Shown here in pieces: positions 11,418 to 23,400 of a stretch of DNA of 64,000 bases; position 1 is the stretch's first letter, and every line of letters starts with the position of its first letter. The notes under the pieces were generated by a model. It was not told the origin of the DNA and ran no database searches. It worked only from the letters and a program-made list of their open reading frames with translations. This DNA is from Ostrinia nubilalis. Taxonomy: Eukaryota > Arthropoda > Insecta > Lepidoptera > Crambidae. The DNA lies in the NCBI RefSeq assembly GCF_963855985.1, contig NC_087098.1, forward strand, positions 12,854,501 through 12,918,500, read 5' to 3'. The position numbers and the translations under genes are program-made.

Positions 11418-14400
11418 CTGTGGAAGAGAATATACAACATAAGTTGATAATACCAATAATGAGATACTAATGGATGGTATTTGTCAGCAAATCGTTAATA
11501 CCAACTTAGATAAAAATGTGATGTAAGTAGGAATTGAAAATCAGTAATATTTCTCTGTATTTTTCCGGGATAAAACCACAAAAAAAGGAAAGTCCTCGCT
11601 CCGTCTTAATACAATCGTGTTCTGTTCTGTCTTGTCCAAAATCACCTTTCTTACTCACTCATTCATTGCCTTTCACTCACTCTCGTGTGTCCCGTTTCAC
11701 ACTCCCACATGTTTTGATTATGTTAGATCTAAGATTGTAATTATTTTATTTACCTGGATCGCGACCTCGAACGGCTCTTCGAACTCGACCGACTCTTCGA
11801 CCTAGAACGGCTCTTTGACCTGGAACGGCTCTTCGACCTCGAGCGGCTCTTAGATCTGGAACGGCTCTTCGACCTTGAGCGGCTCTTCGACCTGGATCGG
11901 CTTTTCGACCTGGATCGGCTTTTCGACCGGGAGCGGCTCTTAGATCTGGAGCGGCTCTTGGAACGTGATCGGCTCTTAGAACGCGACCGACTTTTAGATC
12001 TTGAACGACTCTTGGATCTCGATCGACTGCGAGATTTGGATTTAGATCTGCTCTTTGACCGAGATCTGGACCTGAAAAAAAGATAAATAAAATTGAAAAA
12101 CGTTTTACTTGCTATTTAACAATGCATAACTGTTACATACACATAGCCACGATAGCCGAACGGGTCGGAGTGGCCGACTCGAGATCCGAGGAACGCGGGT
12201 TCGAATCCCACTGCCGCTCGACTATTGTGGTGAGCCCACTCGTAACACAAGCTTATTTAGCTTACCACGAGGGGCTAACGGGACTATTAGTAATTTGGGC
12301 AGTACAAATTGCTAATAATCTTTAAAAATAAAAAGAATGGGTATTACAATTTTAAATAATTGCAGAGGAGAATTCACTATCACACGACTCTTTCAACTCG
12401 CACGTGTATTTTGTCTCCTAAAACACGATATTGGCGCGTTGCTTCCAGTGACAAAAGACTTTAGAAGACGAAGACTTTACGCCCGTATTAACAAACGATG
12501 CTTGCTTAAGTAAAGCAGCAAATCGAATAGAATGAATAAAATAGATCTCTGCGATTGATTCGTGCGCACTGTGAGACCTCATAATTTTGTATGTGAATAC
12601 GGGCACAGAATAATAATAAGTACTACGTACAGAAGTTTTACTTCGCGAAGGTATTTAAAAAAATGTATGCTCAGTGTCATTAACAATATGGTGTAATTTA
12701 GCTTGTCTCAAGAGTCAAGCACCATTTTGTTGACAAACGTCAGTGATCGGCACTGCGCCGAAGCTATAGGGCTGACTTCTTCGGTAAAATGATGTGACGT
12801 GAGGTGCCAAACTGCAGAAAATAGCGGAGGAAATACATGATTTAGCATGAATTATCATGAATAATATTAACTACTTATCTACCTCTAAGTGTCTTGAGGC
12901 AACTTAAAAAAGTACATTCTGTGTTTTTATTATTATTTAGGCAGTTAAATACTGCACAGGATTTAGTACACCATCTTCTTTATTTTCTTCCATCATACAC
13001 AAGAATACGCGTGCGTGAGTCAAAGCTCGCTCGTATGTGAGGCCTTGTCAAATAGTAATCCTGTAGGGGGCCATCGTGCGTGTTTTGTTTTCGATGTAAA
13101 CTCCTGATACGGGCGTTAGTTTGTTTGTCTCTGTAAATATACAATACCTGTCACTGTCAGACGCCGACATGATCCTCTTACGGCCTTTGTTAGCCGGCGG
13201 GCTGCGGCTACGGCTGCGCGATTTACGACCCGCGTCAGATTCTTCGGATTCCGAGGTAGATATGGTCTCTTATGACACAATCGTGGTGTTTTGTTTCATT
13301 AACAAAAGACGAACACTAATCTCACATACCTGTCACTGTCAGACGCCGACATGATCCTCTTACGGCCTTTGTTAGCCGGCGGGCTGCGGCTACGACTACG
13401 GCTTCGGCTGCGCGATTTACGGCCCGCGTCGGATTCTTCGGACTCCGAGGTAGATATGGTCTCCTTGGAGACGATTTTCGCACGTTGTTTCGCGCTGAGC
13501 TTCTCGTCAGCCGCTTTCGCCTTTTCGCGGCGGCCGATGCCTTTTTCGCCCTGAAAAATTAATTGAATATAAGTGAAAAAATGCATGGAATGAAAAGGTG
13601 GCACTGAAATAGAGAAAAATAGATTCACAGGTCACAAATGTACTATCATCAGTGATTTCATTGGTCATCGCATCTAATAATACGATTAGAAGTACTTGAA
13701 CTGCCATTAAATTTCCATACTTTTTGAGCAATCAAGACGTGACTTTCCTATGGATTTTTAGCCGGAGTAAAGGCAGTGTTAAGAGGAATTATAACGCCAC
13801 TTTCTGGCTAACTTATTACTTATTAGGCTGAGTTGCACCATCTTCCTTCAACTATAACAAACGTCAAAAATCTGTCAAACTAAACAAAAACACACCGGTT
13901 ATCGTTATAGTTACGTTTAAAGTTAAGTGGTGCAACTTGGACTAGACAAGAAAAGGTAATAAATTGACAAAACCAGTCAATGAGGGCTATCGTTTTACCG
14001 CTCACCAGTTAGCGCCACTGTAGAGTAAGGTCCTGTCACTTGCTAGTAGCGAAGACAGTGGCGCCAACTTGTGAGCGCTAAAGTGGTAGGAGGACTATCG
14101 CATTTGCACTCATCAAGATGGCGCCACTGTAGAGTAAGGTTCTGTCAATCGCCAGGGGTGCCAACTGTTAAGTATAAAAACGATAGCCCTCATTGACCTG
14201 ACAAAACGCGATTTTCCCGTAGATTTGGTATGGTATAGATCGCTTACCTTCTTGCGTCCGCGCTTACGAGGCGGGTCGCTGTCGCTGCCTGAGCCGGCGC
14301 GCTCGCGGCGTTTCTTGGTGCCTTTCTTGCGCGCTTCGCCGCCCTCGCGCTTCTTCCGGCCTTTCTGTTTGGGTTCGCGGCTGAAACAAGTGTTTTGATT

Positions 14401-17400
14401 AAGTGATATTTAAATTGATCCAGAGATCTATATCGATCTCAAGCAAGTAACATACTTGCTTCATTCTTGGCGACAGAATAGCTGAACATAAATAGATTGA
14501 ATGAGATATCTCAGCGATGTTTTAGCGCTGTATGCGTGTGCGCCGCGGTATAGCTGAAAAATAAGCCGATGTGCGATCTCGTCCCATCGAAAAATCACTT
14601 CTATAGCGGGGACCAGACACTATCTCATGACATTTATTCAAACAATGTCATTACTACTGTGGTTGGAACTTGAAATGAAGGAATGACGGTTATAGTGCGA
14701 CAAGGCTATTTTTATGCGGGGTGATTTGGAATTTTATTACCGAAGGAAGGATTGGAAGCGAAAGGTCACTGATTGACTGACTCACTCATCACGGAATCTC
14801 AGTGCTAGTCTCAAATTTTGCGTGGGGGTTCTTTTTAGAACGAAGGTGCTCACTAAGACGGGATTTTGCAAAATTCAACTCCTAAAGGGGTAAAACGGGA
14901 TACACGCGTACGTGTCGCGGGCGGCTGCTAGTTATAGACAGTCTGGAGGTCTTATGTCATGTGATGTGACGTCACTCACCCTTCTTCCCTTGGTCCGGGA
15001 CTGGCACTGCCGGAGTCGGAGACATATTCGTCGCGGCGGCGGCGTCCTTTAGGCTTGCCTTCAGGCGGCATGTCGGCGAATAGTAGCGCGTTCTTGGTCT
15101 TCTCTTTGTATTCTTGACGTTTCTGAAGCATCTCCACGGTGCTCTTGGCTTGTTCCTCCTCGCGGCGTTTGCGTTCTTCTTCCTGTGATTTGAAGTATGA
15201 TTAGTAAAGGAAATGTATGACATTGAATAAAGTAATGACGAGCTTAGATTCTAGAGGACAGACGGTGAAACCACTATCTTGGAAGAAAAAGCTGGACATA
15301 AATAAGTTCAGTGCTACAGTAAGCATTAGGTTTGACTTTTCAAGATGACCATTTGAAGCGACGATAAAAAGTGCTAGATATTAAAATTACTAGCTCGCGC
15401 TGGCCGTCACGTAGCGTGAGCTAGTAAACTTTAGTGCGTTTGCTGCATCTAGTCCTTGGCACCTGATAAGTTGTAAGTCCTGAAGGCCTATACACGCTGA
15501 AATGAAAGATCTAAGGTTCTCTAATCACCTTCTGACGGCGGCGGTACCGGTAACAAAAAGCACTCTGCTGCTCAGTAAACAACGCGTAGTGTGTTGCGGC
15601 GAGATGTTTACTGCTGTATGGAGTCAACTACGAGTCACCTAGCAATCTGCATAATTATCTCCAAGATCTATCTTCGCTGCAATGATAAGAATGATGTGGG
15701 GTTTCTAATCGCCTGCTGTCGATGGAAGGTCTACCGCTGCTCGCGCTGGCGATCGCGCAGCGTGAGCTAGTAAACTTAATAGTACGTCGCGGTCTGCTGC
15801 TGCTGTGGGGAGTCGGCTATGAATTTAACCTTGGCACCTATTAAGTTGCAAGACGCCTGCAATGAAAGATCGAAGGTTCCTAATCACCTGCTGCCTGCAG
15901 AAGGCTTCCCGCAGTTGCGTGGAGTCGCCAGCGAGCTTGCCCTTGGCACCTGGTAAATTACTTGATAAAAGTCTTGAAAGCACATTGTAATAATATATCA
16001 GAGTTCTGTAAGTACCTGTTGCCTACGGAAGGCTTCCCTCTGCTCACGCTGACGTTCGCGCGGTTCGAGCTAGTAAAATAACACGTCTTTTGCTGCTGCT
16101 GCTGCGTGGAGTTGGCTATGAACTTGACCTTCGCAAATGGCAAGTTGCAAGTTCCTGAAGGCCTATTACACGCTGCAATGAAAGATCTAAGGTTTTCTAA
16201 GCACCTGTTGCCTGCGGAAGGCCTCTCGCTGTCAGAGAAAAGTGTGTCGCGGCCATACATCATCTGCTGCTGCATAGTGGAGTCAGCTACGAAGTTGTAC
16301 TTTTAACATCTTAGCTTTGGCATCACCTGCCATTAAAGATCTAAGGTTTATCATCACCTGCTGCCTTCGGAAGGCTTCCCTCTGCTCGCGCTGGCGGTCG
16401 CGCAGCGTGAACTAGTAAACAGCGCGTAGTGTGTTGCGATACGATGTCTGTTACTGCTGCGCCTAGTCCTTGGCACCTATTAAGTTGCCTTGATCCTTAA
16501 GAGCCCAGGGCCCCTAGTAGGTTAAAGACGGCCTTGGCGGCGGAAGGCCTCCCTCTAATCGCGCTGGCGGTCGCGCAGCGTGAGCTAGTAAACTTAATAG
16601 TGCGTCGCGGTCTGCTGCTGCTGTGAGTCGGCTACGAATTTAACCTTAGCACCTGTTAAGCTGCAAGACGCCTGCAATGAAAGATCTAAGGTCTGTAGTC
16701 ACCTGCTGCCTACGGAAGGCTTCCCGCTGCTCGCGCTGGCGGTCGTGCGGCTCGAGCTAGTAAAATAACACGTCTTCTGCTGCTGCTGCGTGGAGTCGGC
16801 TATAAACTTGTCCTTGGCACCTGGTAAGCTGCAAATCTTCAATGTCGTCATGCTGTAATGAACGATCTAAGGTTCCTAATCACCTGCTGCCTACGGAAGG
16901 CTTCCCTCTGCTCGCGCTGGCGGTCGCGCAGCGTGAACTAAACAACGCGTAGTGTATTGCGACGAGATGTTTGCTGCTGCTGTGTGGAGTCTGCTACGAG
17001 TCACTAGCGCTAGCATTTAGTCTTGTCACCTAGCAATCTGCATAATTATGAAGATTTATCTTCGCTGCAATGATAAGAATGATGTGGGGTTTCTAATCGC
17101 CTGCTGTCTATGGCGCTGCTCGCGCTGGCGATCGCGCAGCGTGAGCTAATAAACAATGTGTAGTGTATTGCGGCGACACGATGTCTGTTACTGTTGCGTC
17201 TAGTCCTTGGCACCAATCAAGTTGCATGTCCTGAAAGTCTACACGCTGCAATGAAAGATCTAAGGTTCCTAATCACCTGCTGCCTGCGGAAGGCCTCCCT
17301 CTGCTCGCGCTGGCGGTCGCGCAGCGTGAACTAGTAAACAACGCGTAGTGTGTTGCGGCGAGATGTTTGCTGCTGATGTGTGGAGTCGCTTGCACTTTAA

Positions 17401-20400
17401 ACATCTTAGTTTTGTCACCTAGCAATCTGCATATCCCGAAGGTCTATTCTCACTGAAATAGCAATGACGTAGGGTATTGTTATCACCTGCTGCCTGCGGA
17501 AGGCTTCCCTCTGCTCGCGCTGGCGGTCGCGCAGCGTGAGCTAGTAAACTTATAGTGCGTCGCGGCGACACGATGTCTGCTGCTGTTGCGTCATGTCCTT
17601 GGCACCAATCAAGTTGCATGTCCTGAAAGTCTACACGCTGCAATAATAGATCTAAGGTTTATCATCACCTGTTGCCTGCGGAAGGCCTCCCTCTGCTCGC
17701 GCTGGCGGTCGCGCAGCGTGAACTAGTAAACATAGCGTAGTGTGTTGCGGCGAGATGTTTGCTGCTGCTGTGTGGAGTCTGCTACGAGTCACTAGCGCTA
17801 GCATTTAGTCTTGTCACCTAGCAATCTGCATAATTATGAAAATCTATCTTCGCTGCAATGATAAGAATGATGTGGGGTTTCTAATCGCCTGCTGTCTATG
17901 GCGCTGCTCGCGCTGGCGGTCGCGCGGCTCGAGCTAGTAAAATAACACGTCTTCTGCTGCTGCTGCGTGGAGTCGGCTATGAACTTGACCTTGGCAAATG
18001 GCAAGTTGCAAGTTCCTGAAGGCCTATTACACGCTGCAATGAAAGATCTAAGGTTTTCAAAGCACCTGTTGCCTGCGAAAGGCCTCGCGCTGTTAGAGAA
18101 AAGTGTGTCGCGGCCATACATCATCTGCTGCTGCATAGTGGAGTCAGCTACGAAGTTGTACATTTAACATCTTAGCTTTGGCATCACCTGCCATTAAAGA
18201 TCTAAGGTTTATCATCACCTGTTGCCTGCGGAAGGCTTCCCTCTGCTGGCGCTGGCGGTCGCGCAGCGTGAGCTAGTAAAATAACACGTCATCTGCTGCT
18301 GCTGCGTGGAGTCGGCTATGAACTTGTCATTGGAACTTGACAAGCTGCAAATCTTCAATGTCGTAATGCTGTAATGAACGATCTAAGGCTCCTAATCACC
18401 TGTTGCCTACGGAAGGCTTCCCTCTGCTCGCGCTGGCGGTCGCGCAGCGTGAACTAAACAACGCGTAGTGTGTTGCGGCGAGATGTTTGTCGGCTACGAG
18501 TCACTAGCACTTAGTCTTGTCACCTAGCAATCTGCACATCCCGAAGGTCTATTCTCACTGAAATAGCAATGATGTAGGGTATTGTTATCACCTGTTGCCT
18601 GCGGAAGGCCTCCCTCTGCTCGCGCTGGCGGTCGCGCAGCGTGAGCTAATAAACTTTATAAGTGCGTCGCGGCGACACGATGTCTGTTGCTGTTGCGTCA
18701 TGTTCTTGGCACCGATCAAGTTGTCTACACGCTGCAATAATAGATCTAAGGTTCCTAATCACCTGTTGTCTACGGAAGGCTTCCCTCTGCTCGCGCTGGC
18801 GGTCGCGCAGCGTGAGCTCCTCGTCGTGCTGGCGGCGCGCGCGCGCCACGTGCCACTGCGCCTGCGAGAGCAGGTCGGCGCACGTGCGCGCCTCGCCCGC
18901 CGCCGCGCCCGGCTCGTAACGCGCTCGTTACTAACTAGTAAACAACGCGTAGTGTGTTGCGGCGAGATGTTTGCTGCTGCTGTGTGGAGTCGGCTACGAG
19001 TCACTAGCGCTAGCATTTAGTCTTGTCACCTAGCAATCTGCATAATTATGAAGATTTATCTTCGCCGCAATGATAAGAATGATGTGGGGTTTCTAATCGC
19101 CTGTTGTCTATGGCGCTGCTCGCGCTGGCGGTCGCGCAGCGTGAGCTAGTAAACTTAATAGTGCGTCGCGGTCTGCTGCTGCTGTGGGGAGTCGGCTACG
19201 AACTTGACCTTGGCAAATGGCAAGTTGCAAGTTCCTGAAGGCTTATTACACGCTGCAATGAAAGATCTAAGGTTTTCTAAGCACCTGTTGCCTGCGGAAG
19301 GCCTCGCGCTGTCAGAGAAAAGTGTGTCGCGGCCATACATCATCTGCTGCTGCATAGTGGAGTCAGCTACGAAGTTGTACTTTTAACATCTTAGCTTTGG
19401 CACCACCTGAAGGCATATTCATGTTGCCATTAAAGATCTAAGGTTTATCATCACCTGTTGCCTGCGGAAGGCCTCCCTCTGCTCGCGCTGGCGGTCGCGC
19501 AGCGTGAGCTCCTCGTCGTGCTGGCGGCGCGCGCGCGCCACGTGCCACTGCGCCTGCGAGAGCAGGTCGGCGCACGTGCGCGCCTCGCCCGCCGCCGCGC
19601 CCGGCTCGTAACGCGCTCGTTCCGCGGTGGCTAGGCGTCGTGAGTACCTGCTGCCTACGGAAGGCCCCTCTTTCCCACTGGGCACTTTGGGCACGTGCCC
19701 AGGGCCCCGCGACCAAGGGGGCCCCTGTCTACTCAAAAGACCTTTCTCCATGATGATATAGGCCCTCCTTGATCCTTAAGAGCCCAGAGCCCCTAGTAGG
19801 TTAAAGACGGCCCTGGCGGCGGAAGGCCTCCCTCTGATCGCGCAGCGTGAGCTAGTAAACTTAATAGTGCGTCGCGGTCTGCTGCTGCTGTGGGGAGTCG
19901 GCTACGAACTTGACCTTGGCAAATGGCAAGTTGCAAGTTCCTGAAGGCTTATTACACGCTGCAATGAAAGATCTAAGGTTTTCAAAGCACCTGTTGCCTG
20001 CGAAAGGCCTCGCACTGTCAGAGAAAAGTGTGTCGCGGCCATACATCATCTGCTCCTGCATAGTGGAGTCAGCTACGAAGTTGTACTTTTAACATCTTAG
20101 CTTTGGCATCACCTGCCATTAAAGATCTAAGGTTTATCATCACCTGCTGCCTGCGGAAGGCTTCCCTCTGCTCGCGCTGGCGGTCGCGCAGCGTGAGCTC
20201 CTCGTCGTGCTGGCGGCGCGCGCGCGCCACGTGCCACTGCGCCTGCGAGAGCAGGTCGGCGCACGTGCGCGCCTCGCCCGCCGCCGCGCCCGGCTCGTAA
20301 CGCGCTCGCTCCGCGGAGGCGAGGCGTCGTGAGTACCTGTTGCCTGCGGACAGGCCCCTCTTCCCCACTGGGCACTTTGGGCACGTGCCCAGGGCGACCA

Positions 20401-23400
20401 AGAGGGCCCCTGTCTACTCAAAAGACCTTTCTCCATGATATGGGCCCTCCTTGATCCTTAAGTGCCCAGGGCCCCTAGTAGGTTAAAGACGACCCTGGCG
20501 GCGGAAGGCTTCCCTCTAATCGCGCTGGCGGTCGCGCAGCGTGAGCTAGTAAACTTAATAGTGCGTCGCGGTCTGCTGCTGCTGTCAGTCGGCTATGAAT
20601 TTAACCTTGGCACCTGTTAAGTTGCAAGACGCTTGCAATGAAAGATCTAAGGTCTGTAGTCACCTACTGCCTACGGAAGGCCTCCCGTTGCTCGCGCTGG
20701 CGGTCGCGCGGCTCGAGCTAGTAAAATAACACGTCTTCTGCCGCTGCTGCGTGGAGTCGGCTATGAACTTGACAAGCTGCAAATCTTCAATGTCGTCATG
20801 CTGTAATGAACGATCTAAGGTTCCTAATCACCTGTTGCCTGCGGAAGGCTTCCCTCTGCTCGCGCTGGCGGTCGCGCAGCGTGAGCTAGTAAACTTATAA
20901 AGCCTGGTCCGTGAGCACGTAGAATTTTGTCCAATGACCCCAAGCTACCCATCCTTATCGCTCGCGTGTAATTATATTGCTGTCGCGACTGTGCGACAGG
21001 CGCCGCCCGTAGCGCAGTGAGTGTGCGAGCGCGACAGCAACATAATTACGCGCGAGCGATAAGGATGGGTAGCTTGAGGTCATTGGACAAAATTGTACGT
21101 GCTCACGGACCAGGCTTTAGTGCGTCGCGGTGACACGATGTCTGCTGCTGTTGCGTCATGTTCTTGGCACCAATCAAGTTGTCTACACGCTGCAATAATA
21201 GATCTAAGGTTCCTAATCACCTGCTGCCTGCGGAAGGCCTCCCTCTGCTCGCGCTGGCGGTCGCGCAGCGTGAGCTCCTCGTCGTGCTGGCGGCGCGCGC
21301 GCGCCACGTGCCACTGCGCCTGCGAGAGCAGGTCGGCGCACGTGCGCGCCTCGCCCGCCGCCGCGCCCGGCTCGTAACGCGCTCGCTACTAACTAGTAAA
21401 CAACGCGTAGTGTGTTGCGGCGAGATGTTTGCTGCTGCTGTGTGGAGTCTGCTACGAGTCACTAGCGCTAGCATTTAGTCTTGTCACCTAGCAATCTGCA
21501 TAATTATGAAGATCTATCTTCGCTGCAATGATAAGAATGATGTGGGGTTTCTAATCGCCTGCTGTCTATGGCGCTGCTCGCGCTGGCGATCGCGCAGCGT
21601 GAGCTAGTAAACTTAATAGTGCGTCGCGGTCTGCTGCTGCTGTGAGTCGGCTACGAATTTAACCTTGGCACCTGTTAAGTTGCAAGACGCCTGCAATGAA
21701 AGATCTAAGGTCTGTAATCGCCTGCTGCCTACGGAAGGCTTCCCGCTGCTCGCGCTGGCGGTCGCGCGACTCGAGCTAGTAAAATAACACGTCTTCTGCT
21801 GCTGCTGCGTGGAGTCGGCTATGAACTTGACCTTGGCAAATGGCAAGTTGCAAGTTCCTGAAGGCCTATTACACGCTGCAATGAAAGATCTAAGGTTCAT
21901 CATCACCTGTTGCCTGCGGAAGGCCTCGCGCTGTCAGAGAAAAGTGTGTCGCGGCCATACATCATCTGCTGCTGCATAGTGGAGTCAGCTACGAAGTTGT
22001 ACTTTTAACATCTTAGCTTTGGCACCACCTGAAGGCATATTCACGCTGCAATGAAAGATCTAAGGTTCCTAATCACCTGCTGCCTGCGGAAGGCCTCCCT
22101 CTGCTCGCGCTGGCGGTCGCGCAGCGTGAGCTCCTCGTCGTGCTGGCGGCGCGCGCGCGCCACGTGCCACTGCGCCTGCGAGAGCAGGTCGGCGCACGTG
22201 CGCGCCTCGCCCGCCGCCGCGCCCGGCTCGTAACGCGCTCGTTCCGCCGAGGCGAGGCGTCGTGAGTACCTGCTGCCTGCGGACAGGCCCCTTTCCCACT
22301 GGGCACTTTGGGCACGTGCGCAGGGCCCCGCGACCAAGGGGGCCCCTGTCTACTCAAAAGACCTTTCTCCATGATATGGGCCCCCCTTGATCCTTAAGTG
22401 TCCAGGGCCCCTAGTAGGTTAAAGACGGCCCTGGCGGAAGGCCTCCCTCTGATCGCGCAGCGTGAGCTAGTAAAATTAATAGTGCGTCGCGGTCTGCTGC
22501 TGCTGTGAGTCGGCTACGAATTTAACCTTGGCACCTGTTAAGTTGCAAGACCCCTGCAATGAAAGATCTAAAGTCTGTATTCACCTGCTGTCATTGGAAG
22601 GTCTCGCGCTGCTCGCGCTGACGTTCGCGCGACTCGAGCTAGTAATATAACACGTCTTCTGTTGCTGCTGCGTGGAGTCGGCTATGAACTTGACAAGCTG
22701 CAAATCTTCAATGTCGTCATGCTGTAATGAACGATCTAAGGCTCCTAATCACCTGTTGCCTGCGGAAGGCTTCCCTCTGCTCGCGCTGGCGGTCGCGCAG
22801 CGTGAGCTAGTAACTTAATAGTGCGTCGCGGTCTGCTGCTGCTGTGAGTCGGCTACGAATTTAACCTTGGCACCTGTTAAGTTGCAAGACGCCTGCAATG
22901 AAAGATCGAAGGTTCCTAATCACCTGCTGCCTGCCGAAGGCTTCCCGAAGCTGCATGGAGTCGCCAGCGAGCTTGCCCTTGGCACCTGGTAAATTACAAG
23001 TCTTGAAGGCACATTGTAATAATATATCAGTTTTGTAAGTACCTGCTGCCTACGGAAGGCTTCCCACTCGCGCTGGCGGTCGCGCGGCTCGAGCTAGTAA
23101 AATAACACGTCTTCTGCCGCTGCTGCGTGGAGTCGGCTATGAACTTGACAAGCTGCAAATCTTCAATGTCATCATGCTGTAATGAACGATCTAAGGTTCC
23201 TAATCACCTGCTGCCTGCGGAAGGCTTCCCTCTGCTCGCGCTGGCGGTCGCGCAGCGTGAGCTAGTAAACTTATAGTGCGTCGCGGCGACACGATGTCTG
23301 CTGCTGTTGCGTCATGTCCTTGGCACCAATCAAGTTGCATGTCCTGAAAGTCTACACGCTGCAATAATAGATCTAAGGTTTATCATCACCTGCTGCCTGC

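Noticed and set aside
12148..12222. A tRNA gene, from clear A and B boxes
   Set aside because: No complete cloverleaf or matching acceptor stem, and the sequence runs on into a SINE body; called a tRNA-derived SINE.
13146..13270. An additional constitutive CTR9 exon
   Set aside because: It copies the exon 17 3' end but has no convincing acceptor; left as a partial duplication.
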